Source: Lachnospiraceae bacterium | GTDB lineage: Bacteria; Bacillota; Clostridia; Lachnospirales; Lachnospiraceae | Direction: 5' to 3' | DNA: 64,000 nucleotides | Assembly: GCA_900757145.1 (NCBI GenBank) | Contig: CAAEMT010000031.1 | Span: 1 to 64,000, forward strand | Shown here: one piece after another, positions 51,010-61,600 of the stretch | Layout of the letters: each line of letters begins with the position of its first letter | Position numbering within the stretch: position 1 is the first letter of the stretch | The notes under the pieces: model-generated | Seen by the model: the letters and a program-made list of their open reading frames with translations, nothing else | The model's database searches: none | What the model was told of the DNA's origin: nothing | Made by a program: the position numbers and the translations under genes

Positions 51010-52590
51010 ATGTGTTCTATTATGGCGTATTGCAGCCGCGGCGCTGCCTTTGATGCTTTTATGGAGGGATTTAAACAAACGATTTCAAGAGGACCGGATG
51101 ACACCCGTGTAATTGAGGTCAGAGACGGATTGCTTGGGTTTCACAGGCTGGCGATCATGGGACTGACGCCGTCCGGTATGCAGCCGTTTCAATATGGAAA
51201 CGATTATGTGGTCTGCAACGGAGAAATCTATGGCTTCAGGAAGTGGAAGGAAGCGCTTTCAGGAAAATATACATTTAAAAGTGAATCAGACTGCGAAATC
51301 ATCTTGCCGTTATATCAGGAATACGGCACGGATATGTTTGCCATGCTGGACGCAGAGTTTGCCTGCGTTATTTATGATGGCGCGGCAGGAGAATTTATAG
51401 CGGCACGGGATCCGATCGGGATCCGTCCCCTGTATTACGGATATGACAAAGACGGTGCTGTTATTTTTGCCAGTGAAGCAAAAAATCTTGTGGGACTTTC
51501 TGATAAGATCATGCCGTTTCCGCCTGGGCATTATTATAAGGGCGGAGCATTTATCCGCTATTGCGATATTGCCGGAGTGGATACGGTTTGTAACGATGAT
51601 CTCGATACCGTCTGTAAAAATATTCATGACAAGCTTGTATCGGGCGTAGAGAAGCGTCTCGCAGCGGATGCCGGAGTGGGATTTTTGCTTTCCGGAGGTC
51701 TGGATTCTTCGTTGGTCTGCGCCATTGCGGCAAAAAAAAGTAAAGAGCCTATCAGAACCTTTGCGATTGGTATGAGTGAGGATGCGATTGACCTGAAATA
51801 CGCGAAGCAGGCGGCAGATTATATCGGCAGCAATCATACAGAGGTTTATATGACGCCGGAGGAAGTGGTTGGTTCTTTGGAAACAGTCATCCGTCTGCTT
51901 GGTACATACGACATCACCACGATCCGTGCATCGATCGGAATGTATCTGGTCTGTAAGGCGATCCATGAGCAGACAGACATCCGTGTTCTTTTGACCGGAG
52001 AGATTTCTGATGAATTATTTGGCTATAAGTATACAGATTTCGCACCGGATGCGAAGGCTTTTCAAGAAGAATCACAGAAGCGGATTCGGGAGATTCATAT
52101 GTATGACGTACTCCGCGCAGATCGCTGTATATCGGTAAATTCACTGGAGGCGAGAGTGCCGTTCGGGGATTTGGATTTTGTGAAATATGTGATGGCGGTA
52201 GATCCTGAATTGAAGCGGAACACCTATGGGAAAGGAAAATATCTGCTGCGCCGCGCATTTGAAAAAGGCGGTTATCTGCCGGAGGAGATTCTTTGGAGAG
52301 AGAAGGCCGCATTTTCAGATGCAGTAGGACATTCTATGGTCGATTATCTGAAGGAGTATGCAGAAAGAAGGTATACGGATAAGGAATTTACGGAAAGATG
52401 CGAAAGATATGCGTACGCTAGGCCGTTTACAAAAGAATCCCTATTGTACAGAGAAATCTTTGAGACGTATTATCCGGGACAGGCAGAGATGATCGTGGAT
52501 TTCTGGATGCCAAACAGAAATTGGAAAGGATGCGATGTCAATGATCCTTCCGCACGGGTGCTTTCTAATTACGGAGAAAGCGGAAAATAA
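51010..52590 (+). CDS. asnB: Asparagine synthase (glutamine-hydrolysing)
   Basis: A 526-residue AsnB. The glutaminase domain begins MCSIMAY, so Cys2 is exposed after Met removal; RLAIMGLTPSGMQPF and NGEIYGF are glutamine-pocket motifs. The synthetase domain has the PP-loop LLSGGLDSSLVCAI (about 220-233) and the TGEISDELFGYKY motif. Makes asparagine from aspartate, glutamine and ATP. Lies 32 bp after glnN with GGAGGT before the start. Confidence 0.95.
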   Translation: MCSIMAYCSRGAAFDAFMEGFKQTISRGPDDTRVIEVRDGLLGFHRLAIMGLTPSGMQPFQYGNDYVVCNGEIYGFRKWKEALSGKYTFKSESDCEIILPLYQEYGTDMFAMLDAEFACVIYDGAAGEFIAARDPIGIRPLYYGYDKDGAVIFASEAKNLVGLSDKIMPFPPGHYYKGGAFIRYCDIAGVDTVCNDDLDTVCKNIHDKLVSGVEKRLAADAGVGFLLSGGLDSSLVCAIAAKKSKEPIRTFAIGMSEDAIDLKYAKQAADYIGSNHTEVYMTPEEVVGSLETVIRLLGTYDITTIRASIGMYLVCKAIHEQTDIRVLLTGEISDELFGYKYTDFAPDAKAFQEESQKRIREIHMYDVLRADRCISVNSLEARVPFGDLDFVKYVMAVDPELKRNTYGKGKYLLRRAFEKGGYLPEEILWREKAAFSDAVGHSMVDYLKEYAERRYTDKEFTERCERYAYARPFTKESLLYREIFETYYPGQAEMIVDFWMPNRNWKGCDVNDPSARVLSNYGESGK

Positions 52591-52634
52591 TTTTTTTGCT
52601 AAATACAGAAGATCAGGTAAGGAAGTGGAGGATC

Positions 52635-54251
52635 ATGACCAAATATATTTTTGTGACCGGAGGCGTAGTTTCCGGGCTGGGAAAAGGGATTACAGCGGCT
52701 TCACTTGGCAGACTTTTAAAATCGAGAGGTCTGAAAGTGGCGGCGCAGAAGCTGGATCCCTATATTAATGTAGATCCGGGAACGATGAGTCCGTATCAGC
52801 ATGGAGAAGTATATGTGACGGAGGATGGGGCAGAGACGGATCTCGATCTGGGGCATTACGAAAGGTTTATCGATGAAGATCTGAACCAATATTCGAATCT
52901 GACGACCGGAAAAGTATATTGGAACGTATTGAACAAAGAGCGGCGCGGTGAGTATCTTGGCTCTACGGTTCAGGTTATTCCGCATATCACAAACGAGATT
53001 AAAGAATTTGTGTACCGCGTGGGGAAAAAAACAGATGCCGATGTAGTGATCACAGAGATAGGAGGGACGATCGGAGATATTGAATCACAGCCGTTTCTCG
53101 AAGCGGTGCGTCAGATCTCTCTGGAGGTTGGAGAAGCAAACAGTTTATTTATTCATGTGACGCTGGTCCCTTATCTGAGCGGATCGGAAGAACATAAGTC
53201 AAAGCCGACGCAGCACTCTGTCAAGGAGCTTCGCGGACTGGGAATCAATCCTGATATTATCGTCCTGAGGTCTGATAAGCCGCTGGAAGAATCTATATTT
53301 CAGAAAATTTCTCTTTTTTGTAATGTGAAGCCGGATTGTGTGATTGAAAACAGAACGGTGCGGAATTTGTACGAAGCGCCTTTAATGCTGGAAAAATCAG
53401 GTTTTTCTGATGTTGTATGCAGGATACTCCACCTTGACTTGCCAAAGCCCGATCTCAAAGAATGGGAGCAGATGGCACAGCGTATCCGAAACCGTTCTCA
53501 AAGTGTGCAGATAGGCTTGGTCGGAAAGTATGTAAAACTTCATGATGCATATCTGTCGGTCGCAGAAGCGATGAGCCATGCGGGATATGAGCTGAATACA
53601 TTTATAAAGATACGCTGGATTGATTCGGAAACTATCACGAAGGAGAATGCGGACAGTCTGCTGAAGGATTTGGATGGGATCATCCTTCCGGGAGGATTTG
53701 GAAATCGCGGGGTGGAAGGAATGATCCTGTCGGCGCAGTATGCCCGTGAAAACCAGATTCCCTATTTTGGAATCTGTCTGGGCATGCAGATCGCCGTCAT
53801 AGAATTTGCGAGGAATGTCCTGAAAATAGAAGATGCTCATTCAGGAGAATTTGATGAACAGTGCGCCCACAAGGTTATTGATTTTATGCCGGGGCAAAGC
53901 GAAGAGATCGATAAGGGAGGTACGCTGCGCCTTGGCAGCTATCCTTGCAGTATCAAAGCAGGCACCCGCATGGAGAGGTGCTATGGGAAACGACTGATTC
54001 ACGAGCGTCACCGTCATCGATATGAGTTTAATAATAAATATCGCACAGAATTGACCGAAGCCGGGCTGGTGATCAGCGGTACCTCTCCGGATAATAAACT
54101 GGCAGAAGCAGTAGAATTATGCGGTCACCCATTTTTTGTAGGAGTACAGTTTCATCCGGAATTTAAAAGCCGTCCCAATCAGGCACATCCGCTGTTCAAA
54201 GGATTTGTTTCGGCGGCGCTGGAATTAAAGAAGAAAAGAGGAGTAGAATAA
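52635..54251 (+). CDS. pyrG: CTP synthase
   Basis: A 538-residue enzyme that aminates UTP to CTP with glutamine. The N-terminal synthetase domain starts MTKYIFVTGGVVSGLGKGI (P-loop) and includes GTMSPYQHGEVYVT. The class I glutaminase domain has GICLGMQ (nucleophile Cys) and HPEFKSRP (His/Glu). The start at 52635 follows GTGGAGGA and fits the family; an in-frame start at 52596 does not. Its stop overlaps the glmS ATG by one base. No CTP-type attenuator leader is seen before it. Confidence 0.97.
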   Translation: MTKYIFVTGGVVSGLGKGITAASLGRLLKSRGLKVAAQKLDPYINVDPGTMSPYQHGEVYVTEDGAETDLDLGHYERFIDEDLNQYSNLTTGKVYWNVLNKERRGEYLGSTVQVIPHITNEIKEFVYRVGKKTDADVVITEIGGTIGDIESQPFLEAVRQISLEVGEANSLFIHVTLVPYLSGSEEHKSKPTQHSVKELRGLGINPDIIVLRSDKPLEESIFQKISLFCNVKPDCVIENRTVRNLYEAPLMLEKSGFSDVVCRILHLDLPKPDLKEWEQMAQRIRNRSQSVQIGLVGKYVKLHDAYLSVAEAMSHAGYELNTFIKIRWIDSETITKENADSLLKDLDGIILPGGFGNRGVEGMILSAQYARENQIPYFGICLGMQIAVIEFARNVLKIEDAHSGEFDEQCAHKVIDFMPGQSEEIDKGGTLRLGSYPCSIKAGTRMERCYGKRLIHERHRHRYEFNNKYRTELTEAGLVISGTSPDNKLAEAVELCGHPFFVGVQFHPEFKSRPNQAHPLFKGFVSAALELKKKRGVE

Positions 54252-56089
54252 TGTGTGGAATTATCGGATTTACAGGAAAAACGGAGGCTGTTCCGATCCT
54301 GCTTGACGGACTGGAGCGCCTAGAATACAGAGGATACGATTCGGCGGGTGTTGCAGTCGTATCCTCGGATGGAAGATTGCAGGTGGAAAAGAGCAAAGGA
54401 CGACTGACTGCTCTTCGTAAGCTTCTGGCATCGCAGGCGCCTTTATCAGGATGCGTCGGCATTGGTCACACCAGATGGGCGACACACGGAGAACCTAGCG
54501 ATATGAATGCACATCCACACGTTGGGCAGGATGGAAAAATTGCGGTTGTTCACAACGGAATTATTGAAAATTATCTGGAGATCAAACAGTCTCTTATGCG
54601 CAAAGGAATTGTTTTTACCTCGGATACGGATACCGAAGTAATCGTTCAGTTACTGGAGTATTATTATAGGAAGCAATCCGATTTGCTGGAGGCGGTGTAT
54701 GCTGTGTTAAAACGCATCAAAGGCGCGTATGCGCTGGGAATCCTCTGCTCTGATTTTCCGGGGCAGATCGTCGCCGCGAGAAAGGATGCGCCTTTACTGA
54801 TCGGATATGGGCAGGATGGCAATTATATTGCTTCTGATGCGACGGCTCTTCTTGCGCATACAAGAACCGTAACTTATATGGAAGATGATGAAGTGGCTGT
54901 TATTACGGCAGATCACGTTCAGATATTTGATGGAGACAGATCTGTACTGGATAAAGAAAAACATACCATCGAGTGGGATGTTTCCGCAGCAGAAAAATGC
55001 GGTTATGCACACTTCATGCTCAAAGAGATCATGGAGCAGCCGGAAGCAGTGCGCAAAACGATTTCCGGAAGGATTGCAGAGAAAGAAATCGTGCTGGAAG
55101 AATTAGAAGCCGCGGAAGAAGTGCTGAAGGATATTTCCAGAATCTATATTGTAGCATGCGGTTCTGCTTATCATGTAGGAATGGTAGGAAAGTATGCGCT
55201 GGAAAAACTTCTTCATATTCCGGTCGAGGTGTGTCTGGCATCAGAATTCAGATACAGTGAACCGTTACTTGGCGAATCCGCTCTTGTCATTGTGATCAGT
55301 CAGTCAGGAGAAACGCTTGATTCTATGGCAGCGCTTCGCGAAGCAAAGCGCAAAGGCTCCAAAGTCCTGTCAATCGTTAATGTGATGGGCAGCTCTATAG
55401 CAAGAGAATCAGATTATGTGCTTTATACGTGGGCCGGTCCGGAAATCGCAGTAGCCACTACGAAAGCGTATACGACTCAGATGGTGCTGCTGGTGCTGCT
55501 GGGCGTATATCTTGCAAAAAAGTCAGACAAGATCACAGTGGAGGCGTATAGAGAAATAGTGGAAGAATTCCAGAATCTGCCTCAAAATATAAGCGCTGTT
55601 TTAGACAATCTGATGGATTATCAAAAATCTGCTTCCAGATATTTTAACCATAACAGTGTTTTTTACATTGGCCGTAATATGGATTATGCACTCGGTCTTG
55701 AGGGCTCTCTTAAGCTCAAAGAGATTTCGTATATCCATTCTGAATCCTATGCGGCAGGAGAGCTCAAGCACGGAACAATATCTTTGATAGAACAGGGCAC
55801 TCTGGTGATCGCTTTAGCTATGTATGAGCCGCTGGCCGAAAAAATGCTGTCCAACATTATCGAGGTAAGATCCAGAGGAGCGGAAGTGATCGCTGTAACT
55901 ACAGAGCCGACCGCAGAGATGATTGACGGTCAGGTTTCGGAAATGTTTGTCCTGCCAAAGACAAACCCGCTTTTGCAGCCGGTTCTTGGCGTCATACCGT
56001 TACAGCTTTTTGCGTATTATGTTGCCCTGAACCGTGGGTGCGATATTGATAAGCCGAGAAATCTGGCCAAATCTGTCACAGTAGAATAA
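54251..56089 (+). CDS. glmS: Glutamine-fructose-6-phosphate aminotransferase
   Basis: A 612-residue enzyme making glucosamine-6-phosphate for cell wall synthesis. N-terminal glutaminase MCGIIGF (Cys2) with GIGHTRWATHG; two SIS domains (SQSGETLDS, HSESYAAGELKHG); and the DKPRNLAKSVTVE end. The gene touches pyrG (TAATG), so there is no room for a glmS ribozyme, the usual control of glmS in Firmicutes. Confidence 0.97.
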   Translation: MCGIIGFTGKTEAVPILLDGLERLEYRGYDSAGVAVVSSDGRLQVEKSKGRLTALRKLLASQAPLSGCVGIGHTRWATHGEPSDMNAHPHVGQDGKIAVVHNGIIENYLEIKQSLMRKGIVFTSDTDTEVIVQLLEYYYRKQSDLLEAVYAVLKRIKGAYALGILCSDFPGQIVAARKDAPLLIGYGQDGNYIASDATALLAHTRTVTYMEDDEVAVITADHVQIFDGDRSVLDKEKHTIEWDVSAAEKCGYAHFMLKEIMEQPEAVRKTISGRIAEKEIVLEELEAAEEVLKDISRIYIVACGSAYHVGMVGKYALEKLLHIPVEVCLASEFRYSEPLLGESALVIVISQSGETLDSMAALREAKRKGSKVLSIVNVMGSSIARESDYVLYTWAGPEIAVATTKAYTTQMVLLVLLGVYLAKKSDKITVEAYREIVEEFQNLPQNISAVLDNLMDYQKSASRYFNHNSVFYIGRNMDYALGLEGSLKLKEISYIHSESYAAGELKHGTISLIEQGTLVIALAMYEPLAEKMLSNIIEVRSRGAEVIAVTTEPTAEMIDGQVSEMFVLPKTNPLLQPVLGVIPLQLFAYYVALNRGCDIDKPRNLAKSVTVE

Positions 56090-56120
56090 GCAGGCTTACA
56101 CTTGAAAGGAGAGCGGGGAG

Positions 56121-57560
56121 ATGGCTATTCATGAAGAATGCGGCGTGTTCGGAGTAATGAGCAGGAAAAAAGAAAATATTGCACAGATCGCTTATTACGG
56201 GCTGTATGCCCTGCAGCACAGAGGACAGGAAAGCTGTGGAATCGTGGTAAATGATGACGGCCTGTTCTTTTCGTATAAAGATCTCGGCCTTGTCAGTGAT
56301 GTTTTTTCAAAAGATACGCTTTCCCATCTGCCGGAGGGGACTATGGCAGTGGGACATGTAAGATACGGGACGACCGGAGCAGCAACGCGAAATAATTGTC
56401 AGCCCATTGAAGTAAACCATCAGAAAGGGAAAATGGCGCTGGCGCATAATGGAAATTTAAGCAATGCGTTGGAACTGCGAGATAAGCTGGAATTGTCAGG
56501 GGCGATCTTTCATACGACCAGTGATACAGAAACGATCGCCTATGTGATCACAAGAGAGAGACTGGCAGCGTTAAGTATAGAAGAAGCAGTAAGTAATGCA
56601 ATGAATTTACTGGAGGGCGCCTATTCATTTGTTTTGATGTCGCCTGCGAAGCTGATCGCAGCGAGGGATCCTTACGGTTTCCGCCCTCTTTGCTATGGCC
56701 AGATGCCGGACGGCTCCTATGTGGCAGCATCGGAAAGCTGCGCTTTATCGGCGGTTGGAGCAGACTTTATCAGAGATCTGCTTCCGGGAGAAATTCTGGT
56801 CTTTAGCAAAGACGGCGTTGTATCGAGGCAGGAACACTGCGGAAAAATGAAGAAGAATACCTGCATTTTTGAGTATATATATTTTGCGAGACCGGACTCA
56901 GTCATAGATGGTATTTCTGTCCATGAAGCGCGTATCAGAGCCGGGGAGCTTCTGGCAGAGCGTTATCCGGTGGAAGCAGACTGCGTGATCGGCGTTCCAG
57001 ACAGCGGGCTGGATGCAGCGCTTGGTTATGCGAACCGGTCAGGGATTCCTTACGGAATGGGACTGATAAAAAACAGGTATATCGGAAGAACCTTTATCTC
57101 GCCGGGGCAGGAAAACCGGCTGGATAAAGTCAGGATAAAGCTTTCCCCAATAAAAAGCGTCATAGAAGGAAAACGAATTGTTCTCATTGACGACTCGATT
57201 GTACGAGGGACGACCAGTAAACGTATTGTGAAGCTTTTGCGTGATGCGGGAGCAAAAGAAATCCATATGAGGATTTCGGCACCTCCTTTTCTGCATCCTT
57301 GCTATTACGGAACAGATATTGATTCAGAAGAAAATCTGATCGCTTGCCATCACCGTCCGGAGGAAATCGCTAGGATAATCGGAGCAGATTCTCTGGCATA
57401 TTTGGATGTAGACAAGCTTGCTGAGCTGACCGGCAGCGAAAATCACTGCGCAGCCTGCTTTAATGGAAAATATCCGACGAAAATCCCGGCTGATCTTCGG
57501 AAAGATCGTTTTGAAAGAAGACTGTCTGAGAGGGAAGATGCGAAATCATTCCATCAGTGA
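56121..57560 (+). CDS. purF: Amidophosphoribosyltransferase
   Basis: First committed enzyme of purine synthesis, 479 residues. A short propeptide (MAIHEE) precedes the nucleophile in ECGVFGV, so self-cleavage is expected. The PRPP motif VLIDDSIVRGTTS (about 354-366) is intact. Cysteines in KKNTCIFEY and in CAACFNGKYP near the end match the Bacillus type with a [4Fe-4S] cluster. It stands apart from other purine genes and in the amidotransferase run, with GGAGAG before the ATG. Confidence 0.96.
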   Translation: MAIHEECGVFGVMSRKKENIAQIAYYGLYALQHRGQESCGIVVNDDGLFFSYKDLGLVSDVFSKDTLSHLPEGTMAVGHVRYGTTGAATRNNCQPIEVNHQKGKMALAHNGNLSNALELRDKLELSGAIFHTTSDTETIAYVITRERLAALSIEEAVSNAMNLLEGAYSFVLMSPAKLIAARDPYGFRPLCYGQMPDGSYVAASESCALSAVGADFIRDLLPGEILVFSKDGVVSRQEHCGKMKKNTCIFEYIYFARPDSVIDGISVHEARIRAGELLAERYPVEADCVIGVPDSGLDAALGYANRSGIPYGMGLIKNRYIGRTFISPGQENRLDKVRIKLSPIKSVIEGKRIVLIDDSIVRGTTSKRIVKLLRDAGAKEIHMRISAPPFLHPCYYGTDIDSEENLIACHHRPEEIARIIGADSLAYLDVDKLAELTGSENHCAACFNGKYPTKIPADLRKDRFERRLSEREDAKSFHQ

Positions 57561-57581
57561 AAATGACGAGGGGTATCTATT

Positions 57582-58682
57582 ATGAAAAAATTTGACAGAA
57601 AGCTGATCCTGGAAGACGGCAGTGAGTATTATGGATATGGGTTTGGTTCTGATGAGGAGAAGATCACCGAAATTGTATTCAACACTTCTCCCGTAGGGTA
57701 TCAGGAAATTGTTTCTGATCCGTCTTACACATATCAGACTGTGGTGATGGCATATCCGCTGATCGGAAACTATGGGATGGCGGAAGAAGACTTTGAAACA
57801 GAGACGCCGACGATCGGAGGTTTAGCGGTAAGGGATTATAACGACTGCCCCTCTAATTTCCGCAGTAAGTATACGCTGTCTGAAGTCATGGAAAAATATG
57901 GGATTCCGGGAATTTACGGAATAGATACGAGAAAGCTTGTCCGTTCCATACGGGAGCTTGGGAGCAGAAAAGCGCTTCTTACGGCTGCGGATACGTCTTT
58001 GCAGGACGGACTTTGCAGGATGAGCGCCTATAATATGCCAAAGGATGCGGTAGCGCTTGTGAGCAGGAAAAAGGTAAGCCGGTATACAGTTTTGAATGGA
58101 AAGTATCATGTGGCGGCCATTGACTGTGGGATGAAACAGAATATCGTAAAAAGCCTGAATCATCTGGGATGCAATGTGACAGTATTTCCATGGAATACTT
58201 CCGCACAGGAGATAGAAAGGTGCAGACCGGACGGTATCCTTTTATCAAACGGTCCCGGAAACCCGACAGACGTACAGCCTGTTATTGAACTGGTCAGAAA
58301 CCTGCGGGGAAGATACCCCATCTTTGGCATCTGTCTTGGACATCAGATTATTTCTCTTGCGTATGGAGCAGAGACTTATAAGTTGAAGTTCGGGCACAGA
58401 GGAGGAAATCATGCCGTGAAAAATCTGCGCACCGGAAAAATAGAGATTACCTCACAGAATCACTCGTATGCAGTGGATAAGGAGAAGCTTGCCAATACAC
58501 GTCTGAAAGTCACGCATGTAAACCTTCTGGATCAAACGGTAGAAGGCGTTGCCTGCGATGAGGATAAGGTATTTGGCGTACAGTATCATCCTGAAAGCGC
58601 ACCCGGACCGCAGGACAGCGGGTATCTGTTTCGGCAGTTTGTAGAAATGATGGAGGGAACAAAGGGTGGCGAAAAGAACTGA
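57582..58682 (+). CDS. carA: Carbamoyl-phosphate synthase small subunit
   Basis: A 366-residue glutaminase subunit: the N-terminal CarA-specific domain (LEDGSEYYGYGFG, FNTSPVGYQEI), then the class I glutaminase with GICLGHQ (Cys), QNHSYAV and QYHPESAPGPQD (His/Glu). It feeds ammonia to CarB for carbamoyl phosphate, used in pyrimidine and arginine synthesis. It overlaps carB by 17 bases. Confidence 0.97.
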   Translation: MKKFDRKLILEDGSEYYGYGFGSDEEKITEIVFNTSPVGYQEIVSDPSYTYQTVVMAYPLIGNYGMAEEDFETETPTIGGLAVRDYNDCPSNFRSKYTLSEVMEKYGIPGIYGIDTRKLVRSIRELGSRKALLTAADTSLQDGLCRMSAYNMPKDAVALVSRKKVSRYTVLNGKYHVAAIDCGMKQNIVKSLNHLGCNVTVFPWNTSAQEIERCRPDGILLSNGPGNPTDVQPVIELVRNLRGRYPIFGICLGHQIISLAYGAETYKLKFGHRGGNHAVKNLRTGKIEITSQNHSYAVDKEKLANTRLKVTHVNLLDQTVEGVACDEDKVFGVQYHPESAPGPQDSGYLFRQFVEMMEGTKGGEKN

Positions 58683-61600
58683 TCTAAAGAAAATACTCGT
58701 TATTGGTTCCGGACCGATCGTGATCGGACAGGCGGCAGAGTTTGATTATGCAGGTACGCAGGCGTGCCTTGCGCTGAAAGAGGAAGGGTACGAGGTGGTA
58801 CTGTGCAACTCCAATCCGGCGACGATCATGACGGATCCTGCCGTTGCGGATAAGGTTTATATGGAACCGCTGACGCTGGAATATGTGGCAAAGATTATCC
58901 GCCACGAGCGTCCGGACGCTATTGTACCGGGAATCGGCGGGCAGACTGGTCTGAATCTGGCAATGCAGCTCGAAAAAAAGGGGATTTTAAAGGAGTGCCG
59001 TGTCGAGCTTTTGGGAACCAGCAGTAAGAGCATTGAGCGGGCAGAGGATCGCGAATTGTTTAAAGAGCTTTGTGAACGCCTGGGAGAACCGGTGCTTCCT
59101 TCTTCTACCGCCAATACGGAGGAGGAGGCGGTGCGGGCAGCCCGTACGATCGGCTATCCGGTCGTGCTGCGGCCGGCGTTTACGCTTGGCGGAACAGGAG
59201 GCGGTTTTGCCGATGATGAGCAGGAATTTCTGGGGCTGATAAAAAACGCCCTTTCCTTATCGCCGGTGCATCAGGTACTGATAGAGAAAAGCATCAGGGG
59301 CTTTAAAGAAATTGAATACGAAGTAATCCGCGATGCAAATGACACGGCGATCACAGTCTGCAATATGGAAAATCTTGATCCGGTAGGAATACACACGGGG
59401 GATTCAATCGTGGTATGTCCTTCGCAGACACTGACGAATAAGGAATACCAGATGCTGCGGGACAGCGCCTTAAAGATCATCCGCGCGCTGCAGGTGGAGG
59501 GAGGCTGTAATGTACAGTTTGCGCTTGACCCGGAATCCTTTCAGTATTATCTGATCGAGGTGAATCCGAGAGTTTCGCGCTCGTCTGCTTTGGCGTCAAA
59601 GGCAAGCGGATATCCGATCGCGCGGGTATCTGCCAAGATCAGCGTAGGCATGACTTTAGACGAGATCATGCTTGTAAATACACCGGCGGCCTTTGAACCA
59701 GCGCTGGATTATGTGGTAACAAAAATGCCGCGTTTTCCGTTTGACAAATTTACAGATGCAGACCAGAAGCTTGGAACGCAGATGAAGGCGACGGGAGAAG
59801 TAATGAGTATTGGCAGGACTTTTGAGGAGAGTCTGTTAAAGGCTGTCAGGTCTCTGGAAACAGGCGCAGTTCATCTGTATATGGAAAAGTTTGAAGAAAA
59901 AGACAGAAAGACACTGATGGAATATATCCGAAACGGTACAGGTGACCGGATTTTTGCCATCGCCCAGTTACTTAGAAAAGGGAAATCAGTTTCTGCTGTC
60001 AGGGACTGTACGCGCATCGATTGGTTTTTCCTTGACAAGATGAAAAAGATCATAGATTTGGAAACAGAATTAAAGGAGAACGTCGGGAATAAGACTCTTT
60101 TGCATCAGGCAAAAAAGACGGGATTTGCAGACAGGACGATCGGACATCTTTGGAATATGACGGAGACAGATGTTTATAAAATGCGTAAGGCGTATGGGAT
60201 ATTTCCGGTCTATAAGATGATCGATACGTGCGCTTCGGAGTTCGAAAGTTACGTTCCGTATTTTTATTCCACTTATGAAGAGGAAAATGAATCCGTCGTG
60301 GATAACAGAAGGAAAATCATTGTGTTGGGTTCCGGCCCGATCCGTATCGGACAGGGCGTAGAATTTGATTATTCTACGGTACATGCAGTAAAAACGATCA
60401 AAGAAGCCGGATATGAGGCAATCATTATTAATAATAATCCGGAAACAGTATCTACAGACTATACGACATCGGACAAGCTGTACTTTGAACCGCTTTATAT
60501 AGAAGATGTGATGAATGTGATTGAGCTGGAAAAGCCGGATGGGATCATAGCTTCGCTTGGCGGTCAGACGGCGATCAATCTGGCAGAGCCGTTGAAGGAA
60601 CGCGGCGTGAAGCTGATCGGCACGGACTGCGAGGCGATAGAACGAGCAGAGAACAGAGACGCTTTTGAAAAACTGCTGTCAGAGCTTGGCATTCCGCAGC
60701 CGAAAGGGCGTGCGGTAACAAATATAGAAGAAGGCGTAAAAGCAGCGGAGGAAATAGGCTATCCGGTGCTGGTACGGCCAAGCTTCGTGCTTGGCGGAAG
60801 AGCCATGCAGATCGTGGCAAAAGAGGAAGACCTTCGTAATTATCTGAAAACGGCAGTAGAAATAGGAGAAGACAAGCCGGTTCTGGTAGATAAATATATC
60901 CGTGGAAAAGAAGTCGAAATAGATGCTGTCTGTGACGGAACGGACGTCTTCGTTCCGGGCATCATGGAGCTGGTAGAAAGAACAGGCATCCATTCCGGCG
61001 ATTCTATCAGCGTATATCCGACCTTCAGTATTTCCAAAAAGGTAAAGGAGACGCTTTTGGATTATACAAAGAGGCTTGGCATCGGCATCGGGATTGTTGG
61101 ACTGTACAATATCCAGTTTATCGTGGACAAACAGGAGCATGTATATATCATTGAGGTGAATCCGCGATCCTCCAGAACGGTTCCGTTTTTATCAAAGGCT
61201 ACAGGCTTTTTTCTGGCTGATATCGCCACGAAGGTTATACTGGGAAAGAGCCTGAAAGAACAGGGCATCTTTACAGTCTATCCGGAAGAAAAGAAAAGAT
61301 GGTATGTGAAAGTTCCGGCATTTTCTTTTGCAAAGCTAAGCGGCATGGACGCTTATCTTTCGCCGGAGATGAAGTCTACGGGAGAGGCGATCGGATACGA
61401 TGAGAAGCTTCATCGGGCAATGTATAAGGCGATGATCGCATCAGGCATTCGTGTGCAGAACTACGGTACAGTTGTCGTGACGCTCGCAGACGAGGATAAG
61501 AAAGAGGCGCTTCCGCTTATCCGGCGTTTCTATGATATGGGATTTAATATAGAAGCAACGTCTCTTACGGCGGAGTATTTAAAGCAGAACAAAATACGCT

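Noticed and set aside
52560..52597. Hairpin GCTTTCT/AGAAAGC at the end of asnB followed by seven T
   Set aside because: The T-run starts nine bases after the stem, so it is not a standard terminator, and pyrG follows directly.
54150..54251. Search for a glmS ribozyme upstream of glmS
   Set aside because: The region is pyrG coding sequence up to the glmS start; no ribozyme core seen.
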